A stretch of DNA of 64,000 nucleotides, taken from the NCBI RefSeq assembly GCF_001854225.1, contig NZ_CP015208.1, forward strand, positions 62,001 through 126,000, in the 5' to 3' direction. The translations under genes and the position numbers were made by a program. Shown in pieces: positions 34,402 through 43,142 of the stretch (its first letter is position 1; each line of letters starts with the position of its first letter). The stretch is from Candidatus Rhodoluna planktonica. GTDB lineage: Bacteria; Actinomycetota; Actinomycetes; Actinomycetales; Microbacteriaceae. The notes beneath the pieces were generated by a model. The model was not told the origin of the DNA and made no database searches. It worked only from the letters and a program-made list of their open reading frames with translations.

Positions 34402-35223
34402 ATGATTGCAGTCAAAAAACTAAGCCTGAGCGTAATAGGTTTTGCCGTTGCGGCACTTTTCCTAATTCCCTACTTCCGCATGTTCATCACTGCGGTTAGC
34501 CCGAAATCTGAACTCAATCAGATTCCGGCAAACTACTTTCCCTCATCGTTTGAGTTTGGCAACTTCATTGAAGTTTTCAATGCGGCGCCGGTGGCAACCT
34601 ACATTCGCAACACACTGATTATTTCGGTCGCAGCAACTTTACTAGTGATGTTGGTTTCAATCCCGGCTGCCTACTATCTAGCTCGTTTCAAGTTCAAGGG
34701 TCGAGGCGCGATTCTGTTCTTGGTGCTTATCACCCAAATGTTTGCCCCGACTTCACTTGTGATCGGTCTCTATCGAGAGTTTGTGGCACTGGGCATGGTG
34801 AACAACTTCATGTCTTTGATCTTGGTGAATGCCGCCTTTAACTTGGCATTTTCGGTATGGATTCTTAGCGGGTTCTTCTCGGCTATTCCTGCCGAAATCG
34901 AAGAGGCCGCGATGCTTGACGGCTGCAGCCGATTTACGGTTCTAACCAGAGTGACGTTGCCTATGGCACTTCCTGGATTGGTGACCGCAGTCATCTTTAC
35001 CTTTATCGCTGCTTGGAACGAGTTTGTGATTGCATTGACGCTGACAAGTTCGCCAGAACTTCGACCGCTCACTGTTGGTATCACAAACTTCATCGGTCTT
35101 TATGAAGTGCAGTGGAACTACCTTTTCGCAGTTTCGCTGATTGCAATTGTGCCGGTGGTCATCCTGTTCATGTTCATCGAAAAGTGGCTCGTCAGTGGTC
35201 TAACCGCGGGTGGAATAAAGTAA
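34402..35223 (+). CDS. CUT1 sugar ABC permease (MalG-like)
   Basis: A 273-residue inner-membrane permease with six helices. The coupling loop is EEAAMLDGCSRFTVLTRVTLP, and the C-terminal IEKWLVSGLTAGGIK is typical of the MalG class. It begins 2 bases after its partner's stop codon, so the two are translated together. Confidence 0.9.
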   Translation: MIAVKKLSLSVIGFAVAALFLIPYFRMFITAVSPKSELNQIPANYFPSSFEFGNFIEVFNAAPVATYIRNTLIISVAATLLVMLVSIPAAYYLARFKFKGRGAILFLVLITQMFAPTSLVIGLYREFVALGMVNNFMSLILVNAAFNLAFSVWILSGFFSAIPAEIEEAAMLDGCSRFTVLTRVTLPMALPGLVTAVIFTFIAAWNEFVIALTLTSSPELRPLTVGITNFIGLYEVQWNYLFAVSLIAIVPVVILFMFIEKWLVSGLTAGGIK

Positions 35224-35268
35224 GACGGTCGATGTTTTATGGCAACAAAACAGGAGAGAGGTTCGGTT

Positions 35269-36057
35269 ATGTCTCGAAATGAGCGCATGAATCAGATTCT
35301 CGAAATGATTGCCAAAACTGGTTCGCTAGATGTTGAAACCGCAGCAGAAGCTCTAAAAGTCTCAGTCGCAACGGTGCGACGTGATTTTGACTACCTGTCT
35401 GAAAGTCAGTTAGTGGACCGCACCCACGGTGGCATTCAGGCAACTGGAAATGCCTATGATTTGCCGCTTCGCTACAAAACAGCGAAGGGTCAGTCTGGAA
35501 AGCTAAAAATTGCCAAGCACGTCGCTGACATGCTCAACAGCGGCGCGGTAATTGGTATCAACGGTGGCACAACCACGACGGAGATTGCACGCGCACTGAG
35601 CAACGCTAAAAAGTTTGTCAGCAAAGACGGCAACACGACTCTCACCGTGGTAACCAACGCAATCAATATCGCAACTGAAATGGTTATCCGCCCGAACGTA
35701 AAAATTGTGGTTACCGGCGGGGTTGCTCGCCCGCATTCTTACGAGTTAATTGGCGACTATGCAGCTGGCATGCTCGAAGGATTAGTTATCGATGTTGCCT
35801 TTTTGGGTGTCAACGGCGTTGACCCGGTAGTTGGTGCAACAGCCAACCACGAGGGTGAAGCCCGAATAGATCAACTGATCGCTGAGGCCGCTAAAGAGGT
35901 TTACGTGGTGACCACCAGTCAAAAGATTGGTACCACAGCTTTTGCTCGCATTTGCAAGCCAAGTCAGATAAAGGCCATAATCACCGATGCACCAATTGAT
36001 GCCGAAGTCGAGGCCAAATTTAACGAGCAGGGTGTTGAGATCATTGTCTGCTCCTAA
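35269..36057 (+). CDS. DeoR/GlpR-family transcriptional regulator
   Basis: A 262-residue regulator. Residues 1-60 form the DeoR winged helix (ERMNQILEMI, then TAAEALKVSVATVRRDF and the THGG hinge). The rest is the sugar-phosphate sensing DeoRC domain with GINGGTTTTEIARAL and DVAFLGVNGVD. The ATG at 35269 has GGAGAGAGG upstream; an earlier in-frame ATG at 35239 lacks a ribosome site. It is co-directional with the transporter and deacetylase, and likely controls both operons through the sites at 31.9-32.06 kb. Confidence 0.9.
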   Translation: MSRNERMNQILEMIAKTGSLDVETAAEALKVSVATVRRDFDYLSESQLVDRTHGGIQATGNAYDLPLRYKTAKGQSGKLKIAKHVADMLNSGAVIGINGGTTTTEIARALSNAKKFVSKDGNTTLTVVTNAINIATEMVIRPNVKIVVTGGVARPHSYELIGDYAAGMLEGLVIDVAFLGVNGVDPVVGATANHEGEARIDQLIAEAAKEVYVVTTSQKIGTTAFARICKPSQIKAIITDAPIDAEVEAKFNEQGVEIIVCS

Positions 36058-37147
36058 GACTCTCATCCACTCGGCCCTCCTATTTGATGGCGAAACAACT
36101 GTTGAAAATGGTTGGCTACTTTTTGACGAAACAGTTTTAGCCAGCGGCACCGGTGAAGACTGGCAACAGCATACGGCTATTCGAATAATTGACGCTAAAG
36201 GTGCCTTGATTAGCCCCGGCCTTATCGATAGCCACACACACGGTGCCAATGGTTTCGCTGTGGAAGATGGCGCTGAGGCAATGCGCCAGATTTTAGATTT
36301 TGAGGAACAGCACGGTTCGCGCTCGGTAATTTTGAGTCTGGTGAGCAACTCGATTGATGAGCTTTGTCACTCTTTGGTGCAGGCAAATGCTGTTGCTAAA
36401 TTCGACAACCGCCTGTTAGGCATTCATCTAGAGGGCCCGTTCTTATCCCACTCCCACAAGGGGGCTCATAACCCCGAGATTCTGCAGGTGCCAACAGTTG
36501 ATGCCGTTGCGCGATTGCTTTCTTCGGGTAATGGCCTCGTTCGCTCGATAACTTTAGCTCCAGAACTAACTTCAGAACACATAGTGAAGATGCTGCTCGA
36601 AGCTGGCGTCAAGATTTGTGTAGGCCACACCGATGCCGATTACCAGGTAGCTAGTCAGGCCTTTGCCGACGGAGCTACTGTGCTCACGCACGCGTTTAAC
36701 GGAATGCGCTCGATTCATCATCGCGAACCTGGTCCGGTTTTGGCGGCGATTGATTCACCAAATGTTTGGCTCGAACTGATCGCCGATGGAGTTCACGTGG
36801 CGCCAACGGTTGCTCGACTTTTACCTTCCGACAAACTTATTTTGGTCACCGATGCCATGGCCGCTGCCGGCAAGGGCGACGGCAATTACAGCCTGGGCGC
36901 TCTCGAAGTTGATGTTGTTGCCGGTGTAGCAAGGGTAAAAACTGGCAGCATCGCCGGTTCAACCTTGACCATTGACGCTGCGGTCAGAAACTATGCTGAG
37001 TGGTCTGGTTCGCTTGATTCGGCCCTTCGTGCTGCAACATCAAACGTGGCAAAAGCGTACGGGCTGGTTGGTTTTGGATCGCTTGCTTTAGGTGCCAAGG
37101 CAGACGTTTTAATCTGGGATTCGCAACTGTCCCCAAAATTTCTCTAG
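36044..37147 (+). CDS. nagA: N-acetylhexosamine-6-phosphate deacetylase (NagA/AgaA-like)
   Basis: A 367-residue amidohydrolase that removes acetate from N-acetylglucosamine- or N-acetylgalactosamine-6-phosphate. Metal and substrate motifs are DSHTHGANG, HLEGPFLSHSHKGAHN, VGHTDADY, LTHAFNGMRSIHHREPG and VTDAMAAAG, all in order. The TTG at 36044 is my best start; GTG at 36032 is also possible. Either overlaps the regulator gene by a few codons in another frame. With the AgaS-like isomerase it would supply the tagatose pathway. Confidence 0.88.
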   Translation: MSAPKTLIHSALLFDGETTVENGWLLFDETVLASGTGEDWQQHTAIRIIDAKGALISPGLIDSHTHGANGFAVEDGAEAMRQILDFEEQHGSRSVILSLVSNSIDELCHSLVQANAVAKFDNRLLGIHLEGPFLSHSHKGAHNPEILQVPTVDAVARLLSSGNGLVRSITLAPELTSEHIVKMLLEAGVKICVGHTDADYQVASQAFADGATVLTHAFNGMRSIHHREPGPVLAAIDSPNVWLELIADGVHVAPTVARLLPSDKLILVTDAMAAAGKGDGNYSLGALEVDVVAGVARVKTGSIAGSTLTIDAAVRNYAEWSGSLDSALRAATSNVAKAYGLVGFGSLALGAKADVLIWDSQLSPKFL

Positions 37148-37202
37148 ACTCACGACCGCTGTCGCACCATCCTGATACCTCTTTTATGTACGAGGGGGAT
37201 TT

Positions 37203-37865
37203 ATGGAATGGATTCTGCTGGTCGCGCTGATACTTTGGTTGTTTAGCCGCAGCATCAAAAAGCAAGCAAAGAAACTCGAGCAAGATCAAGAAATTTTGCG
37301 AAGTGCAAGACGCGACATGACACCGCGCAACGAGCAGGGTTATATGGCCAACGAAAATGATCTAGGTTTTGTTGAGGCAGGCAAAGCCCCCAACACCGAT
37401 CAGGATGGCCGCGTGATTGTCAAAGTGCTGAGCGGCAAAGTTCATGAGATTGGCTTCAACCTAAAACACCTCGACGAGGATTTGGCTAAGAAGATTGCAG
37501 GCAAGCGCGGTGCAGATGATGAGTTCACCAGGCGAATCAAAGTGCGAATTTTTCGTGATACCGAATCGCCTTATTTCAACAGTTTCAAGGTGCTAACCAA
37601 AAGTGGTGAATTCATCGGCTGGGTATTGAAAGACGATTCCGAGATGATGGCACTGCTGCTAAGCCAAATCGAGGGAGGTATAAAACCGCTGTCGCCACAG
37701 CTTAAAGGTGCCGAGTTTGTGATTGAAGCTTCGGCAACCTTCAACGGCAGTTGGTATGACGACATCGATGAAGACGATGCCGGCAACGAAATCGAAGTCG
37801 AATATGTAGAAATGGATGAAGCCTTTATTCGGATTGGTGATCCGGCGATGCTGGAGATTGATTAA
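37203..37865 (+). CDS. Hypothetical membrane-anchored protein
   Basis: A 220-residue protein of no family I recognise. Residues 3-17 form a single N-terminal membrane helix, followed by a basic charged segment that may be coiled coil. A soluble domain then follows, with the repeated theme of beta-type stretches (VIVKVLSGKVHEIGFNL, FKVLTKSGEFIGWVL). The C-terminus is very acidic (YDDIDEDDAGNEIEVE). It stands alone between nagA and a secreted protein. Confidence 0.6.
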   Translation: MEWILLVALILWLFSRSIKKQAKKLEQDQEILRSARRDMTPRNEQGYMANENDLGFVEAGKAPNTDQDGRVIVKVLSGKVHEIGFNLKHLDEDLAKKIAGKRGADDEFTRRIKVRIFRDTESPYFNSFKVLTKSGEFIGWVLKDDSEMMALLLSQIEGGIKPLSPQLKGAEFVIEASATFNGSWYDDIDEDDAGNEIEVEYVEMDEAFIRIGDPAMLEID

Positions 37866-37968
37866 TTGGCGTGGTGTTTGGATCGGACTACTATTTTGTG
37901 ATTGTTTACTATATCTAATTTCGTTAGTGTGGAAAACTAAATGCGTAATACAAAGGTTAACTCGCGAA

Positions 37969-37986
37969 CGGTGTAGTACTACACCG
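37969..37986. promoter_or_regulatory. Perfect 18-bp palindrome
   Basis: CGGTGTAGTACTACACCG, symmetric with no spacer, 22 bases upstream of the secreted FN3/OmpA-like gene. Its position just before the ribosome site suits a repressor operator or an RNA hairpin that blocks translation. No regulator gene is adjacent. Confidence 0.6.
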
Positions 37987-38008
37987 GCACAAAAATTTCT
38001 GGGGGGCT

Positions 38009-39808
38009 ATGAAAAAGTATTTATCAGTACTGCTTAGTGCAGTCATTTCAGTGACTTCGCTGGGCCAAGCTCTTCCCCTAGCATCTGCAGCGCAACTAAC
38101 GACTGTTGTAGTTGATGTTGATTTCACAACTGCAAACCCGTCGGGTTCGATAGTTACGAATAACGCTTCAGGAAAATTAGCAGACTTGACCGTCATTGGT
38201 ACACCCACTTTTAGCGCCACGACTGGAGTAAGTTTCCCTAATACATCCACTGGGTTAACCGGAAATTATCTCAAGGGCAACTTGGGCACCACGACAGACA
38301 TGTCCAAAATCACTGTGGAATTCAGTGCAAAATTCCCAGACACCGGATGTGCGGCGCAGAATTCTGGATCGATGGTTTTTGGTCTTGGCGGTAGTCAAGG
38401 CTTCGCTTACTACAACATTTATCGTCATTCAAACTTTATTGGCTTCAACACCTTTAACAGTGACGTATACGGGGTCGCGGTGCCCGACAGAACCAACTTT
38501 CATTCGTACAAATTTGTTATGGTGCCGTCGCCTTCTAAGGCAAGCAATCTTCAAGAAATCTGGATTGATGGGGTTAAACAAAACCCCAGCTACCAAAACA
38601 CAACTGTTGCGGTTGGCTCTGCCGGTGTTGATCAGTGTTCATTGATTTCTGGGACTGGTGAAACCTCGTCAGAACGAAAATTCACTAGAAATGCCTATAA
38701 CAATGGCGACTTTATGTTGATGACGCACCCTTTGAACCCAAACACTTGGGGTACAACAGGCGAAATTCAAAACCTCAAGGTGACTACTGAAGTCACTACA
38801 GCAACTGTTGTTGCGCCGGATGCTCCGACTATTGGGTCGATAGCGGCTGGCGATGGGCAGTTGAGTGTTCCGTTTACTGCACCTGCAAATAACGGTGGGG
38901 CGACAATTTCGAATTACAAGTATTCGGTAGATGGTGGTGGCACTTGGGTGAGTGCCGGAAGCACTTCCAGTCCAATTGTGATCACTGGTTTGACTAACGG
39001 TACTTCCTACAGTGTCAAACTTCTTGCTGTTAATACTGCTGGCGACGGAAGTGCATCAGGATCAGTTTCTGCGTCACCGGTTCAATCTCAGTCACAGAGC
39101 CCCAACTACGCTCCGCCACCTGCGCCTGCACCCAAACCGTTAGCACCACCAGTGCAGATTGAATCGGTTGCAATTACGAAAGCCAAGGGCTTAAAAGGTA
39201 GCTTAGTTAAGTTGAAGTTGGATGCGCAGCCTTCAGAAAATGTGGATTCAAGTGTTGAAGTGAAATTTATTGATCTCAAAGGAAAGCTAATCCGGACCTT
39301 GACCATTCCACTTACGCCCGACACGTCAGTGCTTGAAGTTCCAATCAATCTCTCTGTTGGAGACTTTACCGTCGAAGCAGTTTCACTTAATGAGGCAGGC
39401 GCGACTTCTAGCCCAGTGGTAACCCTGCCCACTTATTTACAAAGACCTTTTTTCACAGTAATTCCAGGTAAAAGCCAGCCAGTTCTATCGGGCAGAAAAT
39501 TCTCAGAACCTGTTTATTTTCTGCCTGATTCAGCCAAACTCACCGCAAGTGCAAAAGTTAGATTGCTTGGGGTAATTGCAAGAACTAATCAATCTGGAGT
39601 ACGAATTGCAGTTACTGGATTTACCGCGAGCTTCAACCAGGGAAGCAAAGTGGAACAAAAGCTTGCAGCGGATCGTGCTTTGGAGGTGGCAAAGTTTTTG
39701 AAGGCAAATGGTGCAAAGACTTGGATTTATCACGCAGGTTTTGGTGCGCTTAGCGGTACGCAATCGTTTAAAACCGCTCGAAAAGTAGAGTTGCGAATTC
39801 TAGACTAA
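38009..39808 (+). CDS. Secreted multidomain protein: lectin-like, FN3 and OmpA-like domains
   Basis: A 599-residue exported protein. Residues 1 to about 28 are a signal peptide (cut near LASAA). Residues about 30-260 look like a concanavalin/laminin-G-type beta sandwich. About 272-360 is a fibronectin type III domain ending NGTSYSVKLLAVNTAGDGS, followed by a Pro/Ala-rich linker. The last 110 residues resemble an OmpA C-terminal domain (FLPDSAKLTASAK, then AADRALEVAKFLKANG), which in other proteins binds peptidoglycan. It may be a wall-bound protein. No sortase motif is present. Confidence 0.75.
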   Translation: MKKYLSVLLSAVISVTSLGQALPLASAAQLTTVVVDVDFTTANPSGSIVTNNASGKLADLTVIGTPTFSATTGVSFPNTSTGLTGNYLKGNLGTTTDMSKITVEFSAKFPDTGCAAQNSGSMVFGLGGSQGFAYYNIYRHSNFIGFNTFNSDVYGVAVPDRTNFHSYKFVMVPSPSKASNLQEIWIDGVKQNPSYQNTTVAVGSAGVDQCSLISGTGETSSERKFTRNAYNNGDFMLMTHPLNPNTWGTTGEIQNLKVTTEVTTATVVAPDAPTIGSIAAGDGQLSVPFTAPANNGGATISNYKYSVDGGGTWVSAGSTSSPIVITGLTNGTSYSVKLLAVNTAGDGSASGSVSASPVQSQSQSPNYAPPPAPAPKPLAPPVQIESVAITKAKGLKGSLVKLKLDAQPSENVDSSVEVKFIDLKGKLIRTLTIPLTPDTSVLEVPINLSVGDFTVEAVSLNEAGATSSPVVTLPTYLQRPFFTVIPGKSQPVLSGRKFSEPVYFLPDSAKLTASAKVRLLGVIARTNQSGVRIAVTGFTASFNQGSKVEQKLAADRALEVAKFLKANGAKTWIYHAGFGALSGTQSFKTARKVELRILD

Positions 39809-39882
39809 AGGCTCTTCGTTTCAGCTTTGCTTTCTAGATGCTAGGACTGCTTATTCAAATAGCGGTGGCATAGATTTAAGCT

Positions 39883-40608
39883 ATGACCTCAACCACTGTT
39901 GAACTGCGCGACATTCAAATCACCCCAGAACTTAAAGGTGTCATTGCGACCCCGCCGGCAAGTGCTGGGTTGGGGCCGTATCCTGCCGTGGTTATGGTGC
40001 ACGAAGTGTTCGGCATCGATGAAGCGATGCGCGCTCAGATAACGCGCCTAGCCCAAGCCGGTTATGTGGTTTTGATGCCTGACCTGTTTAGCCGAGGTGG
40101 TGCACGCAAATGCCTAACCGCGACCTTCAAAGCGCTAACCGCGGGCAAGGGTCAAGCATTCGACGACGTTGCAGCTGCGAAAGCAAACTTGCTTGCCCGA
40201 CCTGACACCACCGACAAGATTGGTGTCATCGGTTTTTGTATGGGTGGTGGCTTTGCGCTGCTGTTAGCAAACCGGGGCTACGATGCATCCGCTATTAATT
40301 ATGGAATGATGCCGAAAGACATTGATTCGGTGCTCGAAGGTGCCTGCCCAATCATTGGCAGTTTTGGTGCCAAAGATAAACAGCTGGTCGGCGCGGCAAG
40401 CAAGCTCGAAGAGGCGCTAAGCGAAAGAAAGATTGCGCACGACATCAAGGAATACCCGGATGCAGGTCACGCGTTCATGAACCCGCACCAGGCAGGTGGC
40501 CCATTTTTCGGCACCCTGCTGCGCATTAGCGGTGCGAAGCCGAATCCCGAAGCTGCCGCCGACGCATGGGCGCGCATCGAAAAGTTCTTTGGTGAACACC
40601 TTCGGTAA
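39883..40608 (+). CDS. Dienelactone hydrolase-family protein
   Basis: A 241-residue alpha/beta hydrolase of the dienelactone hydrolase family. The Cys nucleophile is in GFCMGGGFAL, and the Asp/His of the triad are expected in the FGAKDKQL and YPDAGHAFMNP regions. MVHEVFGIDEAMR is a family motif. Length is normal. No aromatic-degradation genes are nearby, so its natural substrate is unknown; many such proteins act on other lactones or esters. Confidence 0.87.
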   Translation: MTSTTVELRDIQITPELKGVIATPPASAGLGPYPAVVMVHEVFGIDEAMRAQITRLAQAGYVVLMPDLFSRGGARKCLTATFKALTAGKGQAFDDVAAAKANLLARPDTTDKIGVIGFCMGGGFALLLANRGYDASAINYGMMPKDIDSVLEGACPIIGSFGAKDKQLVGAASKLEEALSERKIAHDIKEYPDAGHAFMNPHQAGGPFFGTLLRISGAKPNPEAAADAWARIEKFFGEHLR

Positions 40609-40812
40609 TTAGTTCTCGCCATTGCGATAATCGGCGACATAACCGTCTGAGTAGCTTCCGCCTTCATAACCGCCAGGGCCTGAGTGTATGTCGCCCTCAG
40701 ACATTTTTCCTTGAGGTGGGGAGGCTGCTGGTTTCTTTTCGTTTTTAGGGGTTGGTGCATCTGGCTTGGCGTCAAAGACCCAAGCTTTCATATAGTCGAA
40801 TAACCAACCCAT
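40609..40812 (-). CDS. Small hypothetical protein
   Basis: A 67-residue hydrophilic protein, rich in Gly, Ser, Pro and charged residues after a short aromatic N-terminus (GWLFDYMKAWVF). Its ATG overlaps the stop of the upstream gene in a TAATG junction, which supports it as real and translationally coupled. No function can be assigned. Confidence 0.5.
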   Translation of the reverse strand: MGWLFDYMKAWVFDAKPDAPTPKNEKKPAASPPQGKMSEGDIHSGPGGYEGGSYSDGYVADYRNGEN

Positions 40813-41360
40813 TAGATTTCGCCAGGTTCTTCTAGCACTGGCAAGTCACAACGAATTCCGTCGAAAGAAAAATTGGAAAACTGCTTTTCGCTGTTGGTGC
40901 CAATTTCGTGAATCCCGACAGCTTCATTCGGTGCAAGCACAAGCACATCATTTCCAATTTCGGGCCCGACCTCTGGCCACATCGAATAACTGACAATTAC
41001 GTTCATCGGGCAAAAGCCAATTTCGCGAATCTCAACAAAAAGACAGTCGTTAAAAATTTGGCAGGGTTTGTCTTGTTGAATTTTCGAATCAGCCCAACCG
41101 ACCACAAAATCATCAATCTGCCACATTCCCTCGGCAACCGTGATGACCCGCGGGCTGTAATCCCAGTTGATTGATTTATCGGGATCGATTTTGTTTGGGT
41201 CAGAGATTGCGGGGGAAGGTGTGGTGGCTAGAAAAAACTGAGGGTTGGAGCGAACCCAAAGAAAACAACCAACCACCACACCGCTGACAACACCCATGCT
41301 TAGTAAAGCTGCGACCGAAAGGATAAACTTTCGCAGCACCAGCCCCCACTGTCTAAGCAT
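40812..41360 (-). CDS. Hypothetical membrane-anchored protein
   Basis: A 182-residue protein with one N-terminal membrane helix (about residues 10-35, LSVAALLSMGVVSGVVVGCFLW region). An extracellular domain follows, with three or four Cys residues (KPCQIFNDC, GFCPMN, IRCDLP) that could form disulfides. No known family is recognised. It is coupled to the small gene that follows it. Confidence 0.6.
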   Translation of the reverse strand: MLRQWGLVLRKFILSVAALLSMGVVSGVVVGCFLWVRSNPQFFLATTPSPAISDPNKIDPDKSINWDYSPRVITVAEGMWQIDDFVVGWADSKIQQDKPCQIFNDCLFVEIREIGFCPMNVIVSYSMWPEVGPEIGNDVLVLAPNEAVGIHEIGTNSEKQFSNFSFDGIRCDLPVLEEPGEI

Positions 41361-41555
41361 GATTTGAGGTTAGTTATTGGGTGTGACATTACTCATAACT
41401 ACCCCAGTACAGGTCGTCTATCGTTCGGCAGGGTTCGATAGGCGTTGGGCTCATGCTGAATACCTGAAGTGAATTTGAGCCACTCTGCACGCGCAAAGTT
41501 TTGTAGTGTTCATGAAACTCGACGGGCCCACTATTTTTTTACAGAGAACTTACTT

Positions 41556-43142
41556 TTAGGCACTTAGTTCGAGATCACCCAGATGTGCTAGATCGCTATT
41601 TTCGTGAGTCAAGGAAAGCTTTTTTGCGAACTTGGGTACAACAAGTTGATTAATTTTGAACACGAGCTCCCGGTTATGCTTTACGTTTTCATGCAAAGCA
41701 CCAGCGTTCTTCTTGTATACGATGTTGGATATTTCTGACTTTTCCAATTCCTCAATGAGTTTGTAGTCTGGGGTGAAATCTGGTACTGGAAGGCTGACTA
41801 TAGTTTCAAGCGCCAATGTCATTCCGCCGTCGCGAACACGCCACCACCAATACATAAATGAACTATTCAGTAGAAGGTATGCGCGTTCCATATCCTGGGC
41901 GTTTTTGAAGTAAATGGTTTTCATCGACGATCGAGATACCGGCTTCTTCAGAGCCGAGATGAAGTATCGAGGTGCAGAAGGAACGTAGAGCACATGTGGT
42001 GTTGGTTTAGATGAAAGCAACGTACCAAGCGCGGGCCTATTTTGTACTTGCTTGAACAGAGCGGCAAAATTTGCGCTCACTTTAGGAAAATATGTAGCGC
42101 TAAACCCTGGCTCGGACAGAAACCGGTCCAAGTTTCTGAACATTACCTGCCGCTCACTAGATTTCCACCGGATTAGTGAGGTAATTTCATGTTTACCAGG
42201 ACTCAAGCTTGCGATGGTAATGGCTGCCCGCATACTGTTCGCTGAATTTGAGTTCGCACTTCCAAATTTAACCCCGTAAAAAATGTTTCCCGGAATATTG
42301 TCGAAAGTGTAAATCTTGAGCGTTGGGTACCGGGAGATTAGAAGACTCCGCAGGCTAGAAAATTTGTCAGCATTAGTAAACGACTGGGGAGTGACACTCA
42401 CGAAGCCCTTACTTGTCTTGATTATGTTTTCTAGGAAATATGCGTATAGGTCCTTAGCTTTAGCCGTTTCAAACCTAGAGTCCTCTTTCTTTAGGCCCAA
42501 ATATGGAGGGTTCACGATCACGTAATCGTGTGAGGGTATGACCTTTAATGCACCTCCACTGAAAAGTGTCGGCTGCCCAGAATCTGCCACCGATAGGAAG
42601 TCAAAAGGAACGAAACTGTTCTTAACTTCGTTGTAGAGGGCGGGGTGGTTTTTTTGAAAGGACAAGGTGAATAAGACCCGAGCAATCTCTAATGCAAGAC
42701 CGTCTTTGTCCGACAGAACCATATCTTGAATCAAGAACTTTTCTTTGTCCTTTTGTGCATTAACCAAATGCCAAGAAAGATTGCCGATTCCTGAACATGG
42801 GTCAAGCCATCTACCCTTGGGGAAAGTTCTCGTGTGGGCAACCATGAATTTTGAAACATCGTCTGGGGTAAAAAATTGCCCATTAGCTTTACGCGAAGAT
42901 GGGTCAAGGTGCGCGATGCAGTACTCATAGAGCACACCAACTTCACCAATGCTAAGACCCGCAAGCAAGTCAACTTCTAATGGCGCGGCAGCCTTAAACA
43001 GCGGGTCTTTTAGGATGTACTCAAACTTTGGCCCGGCGAATGCTATTCGAGTTGCGAGGATGTTTAACCAAGCCTGTCGAAGGCCAAATTTTTGAACAAG
43101 CCACTCGAAGTGTGTTGGGTCAAAGGCTACTATGTTGGCCAA
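41556..43142 (-). CDS. DNA adenine-N6 methyltransferase of a type II R-M system
   Basis: A 528-residue gamma-type adenine methyltransferase. The sequence GQFFTPDDVSKFMV (88-101), the S-adenosylmethionine site WLDPCSGIGN (112-121) and catalytic NPPY (211-214) are in the usual order. The C-terminal half probably holds the target-recognition domain. It starts with TTG directly after the stop of the endonuclease gene, with GGAG upstream. The gene is visibly AT-richer than its surroundings, consistent with horizontal acquisition. It protects host DNA from the neighbouring nuclease. Confidence 0.85.
   Translation of the reverse strand: MANIVAFDPTHFEWLVQKFGLRQAWLNILATRIAFAGPKFEYILKDPLFKAAAPLEVDLLAGLSIGEVGVLYEYCIAHLDPSSRKANGQFFTPDDVSKFMVAHTRTFPKGRWLDPCSGIGNLSWHLVNAQKDKEKFLIQDMVLSDKDGLALEIARVLFTLSFQKNHPALYNEVKNSFVPFDFLSVADSGQPTLFSGGALKVIPSHDYVIVNPPYLGLKKEDSRFETAKAKDLYAYFLENIIKTSKGFVSVTPQSFTNADKFSSLRSLLISRYPTLKIYTFDNIPGNIFYGVKFGSANSNSANSMRAAITIASLSPGKHEITSLIRWKSSERQVMFRNLDRFLSEPGFSATYFPKVSANFAALFKQVQNRPALGTLLSSKPTPHVLYVPSAPRYFISALKKPVSRSSMKTIYFKNAQDMERAYLLLNSSFMYWWWRVRDGGMTLALETIVSLPVPDFTPDYKLIEELEKSEISNIVYKKNAGALHENVKHNRELVFKINQLVVPKFAKKLSLTHENSDLAHLGDLELSA

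Noticed and set aside
41411-41450. tRNA-like or attachment-site-like sequence beside the R-M genes (GGTTCGATAG within an inverted repeat)
   Set aside because: No cloverleaf can be drawn around it and no matching copy was seen on the other side of the defence patch.
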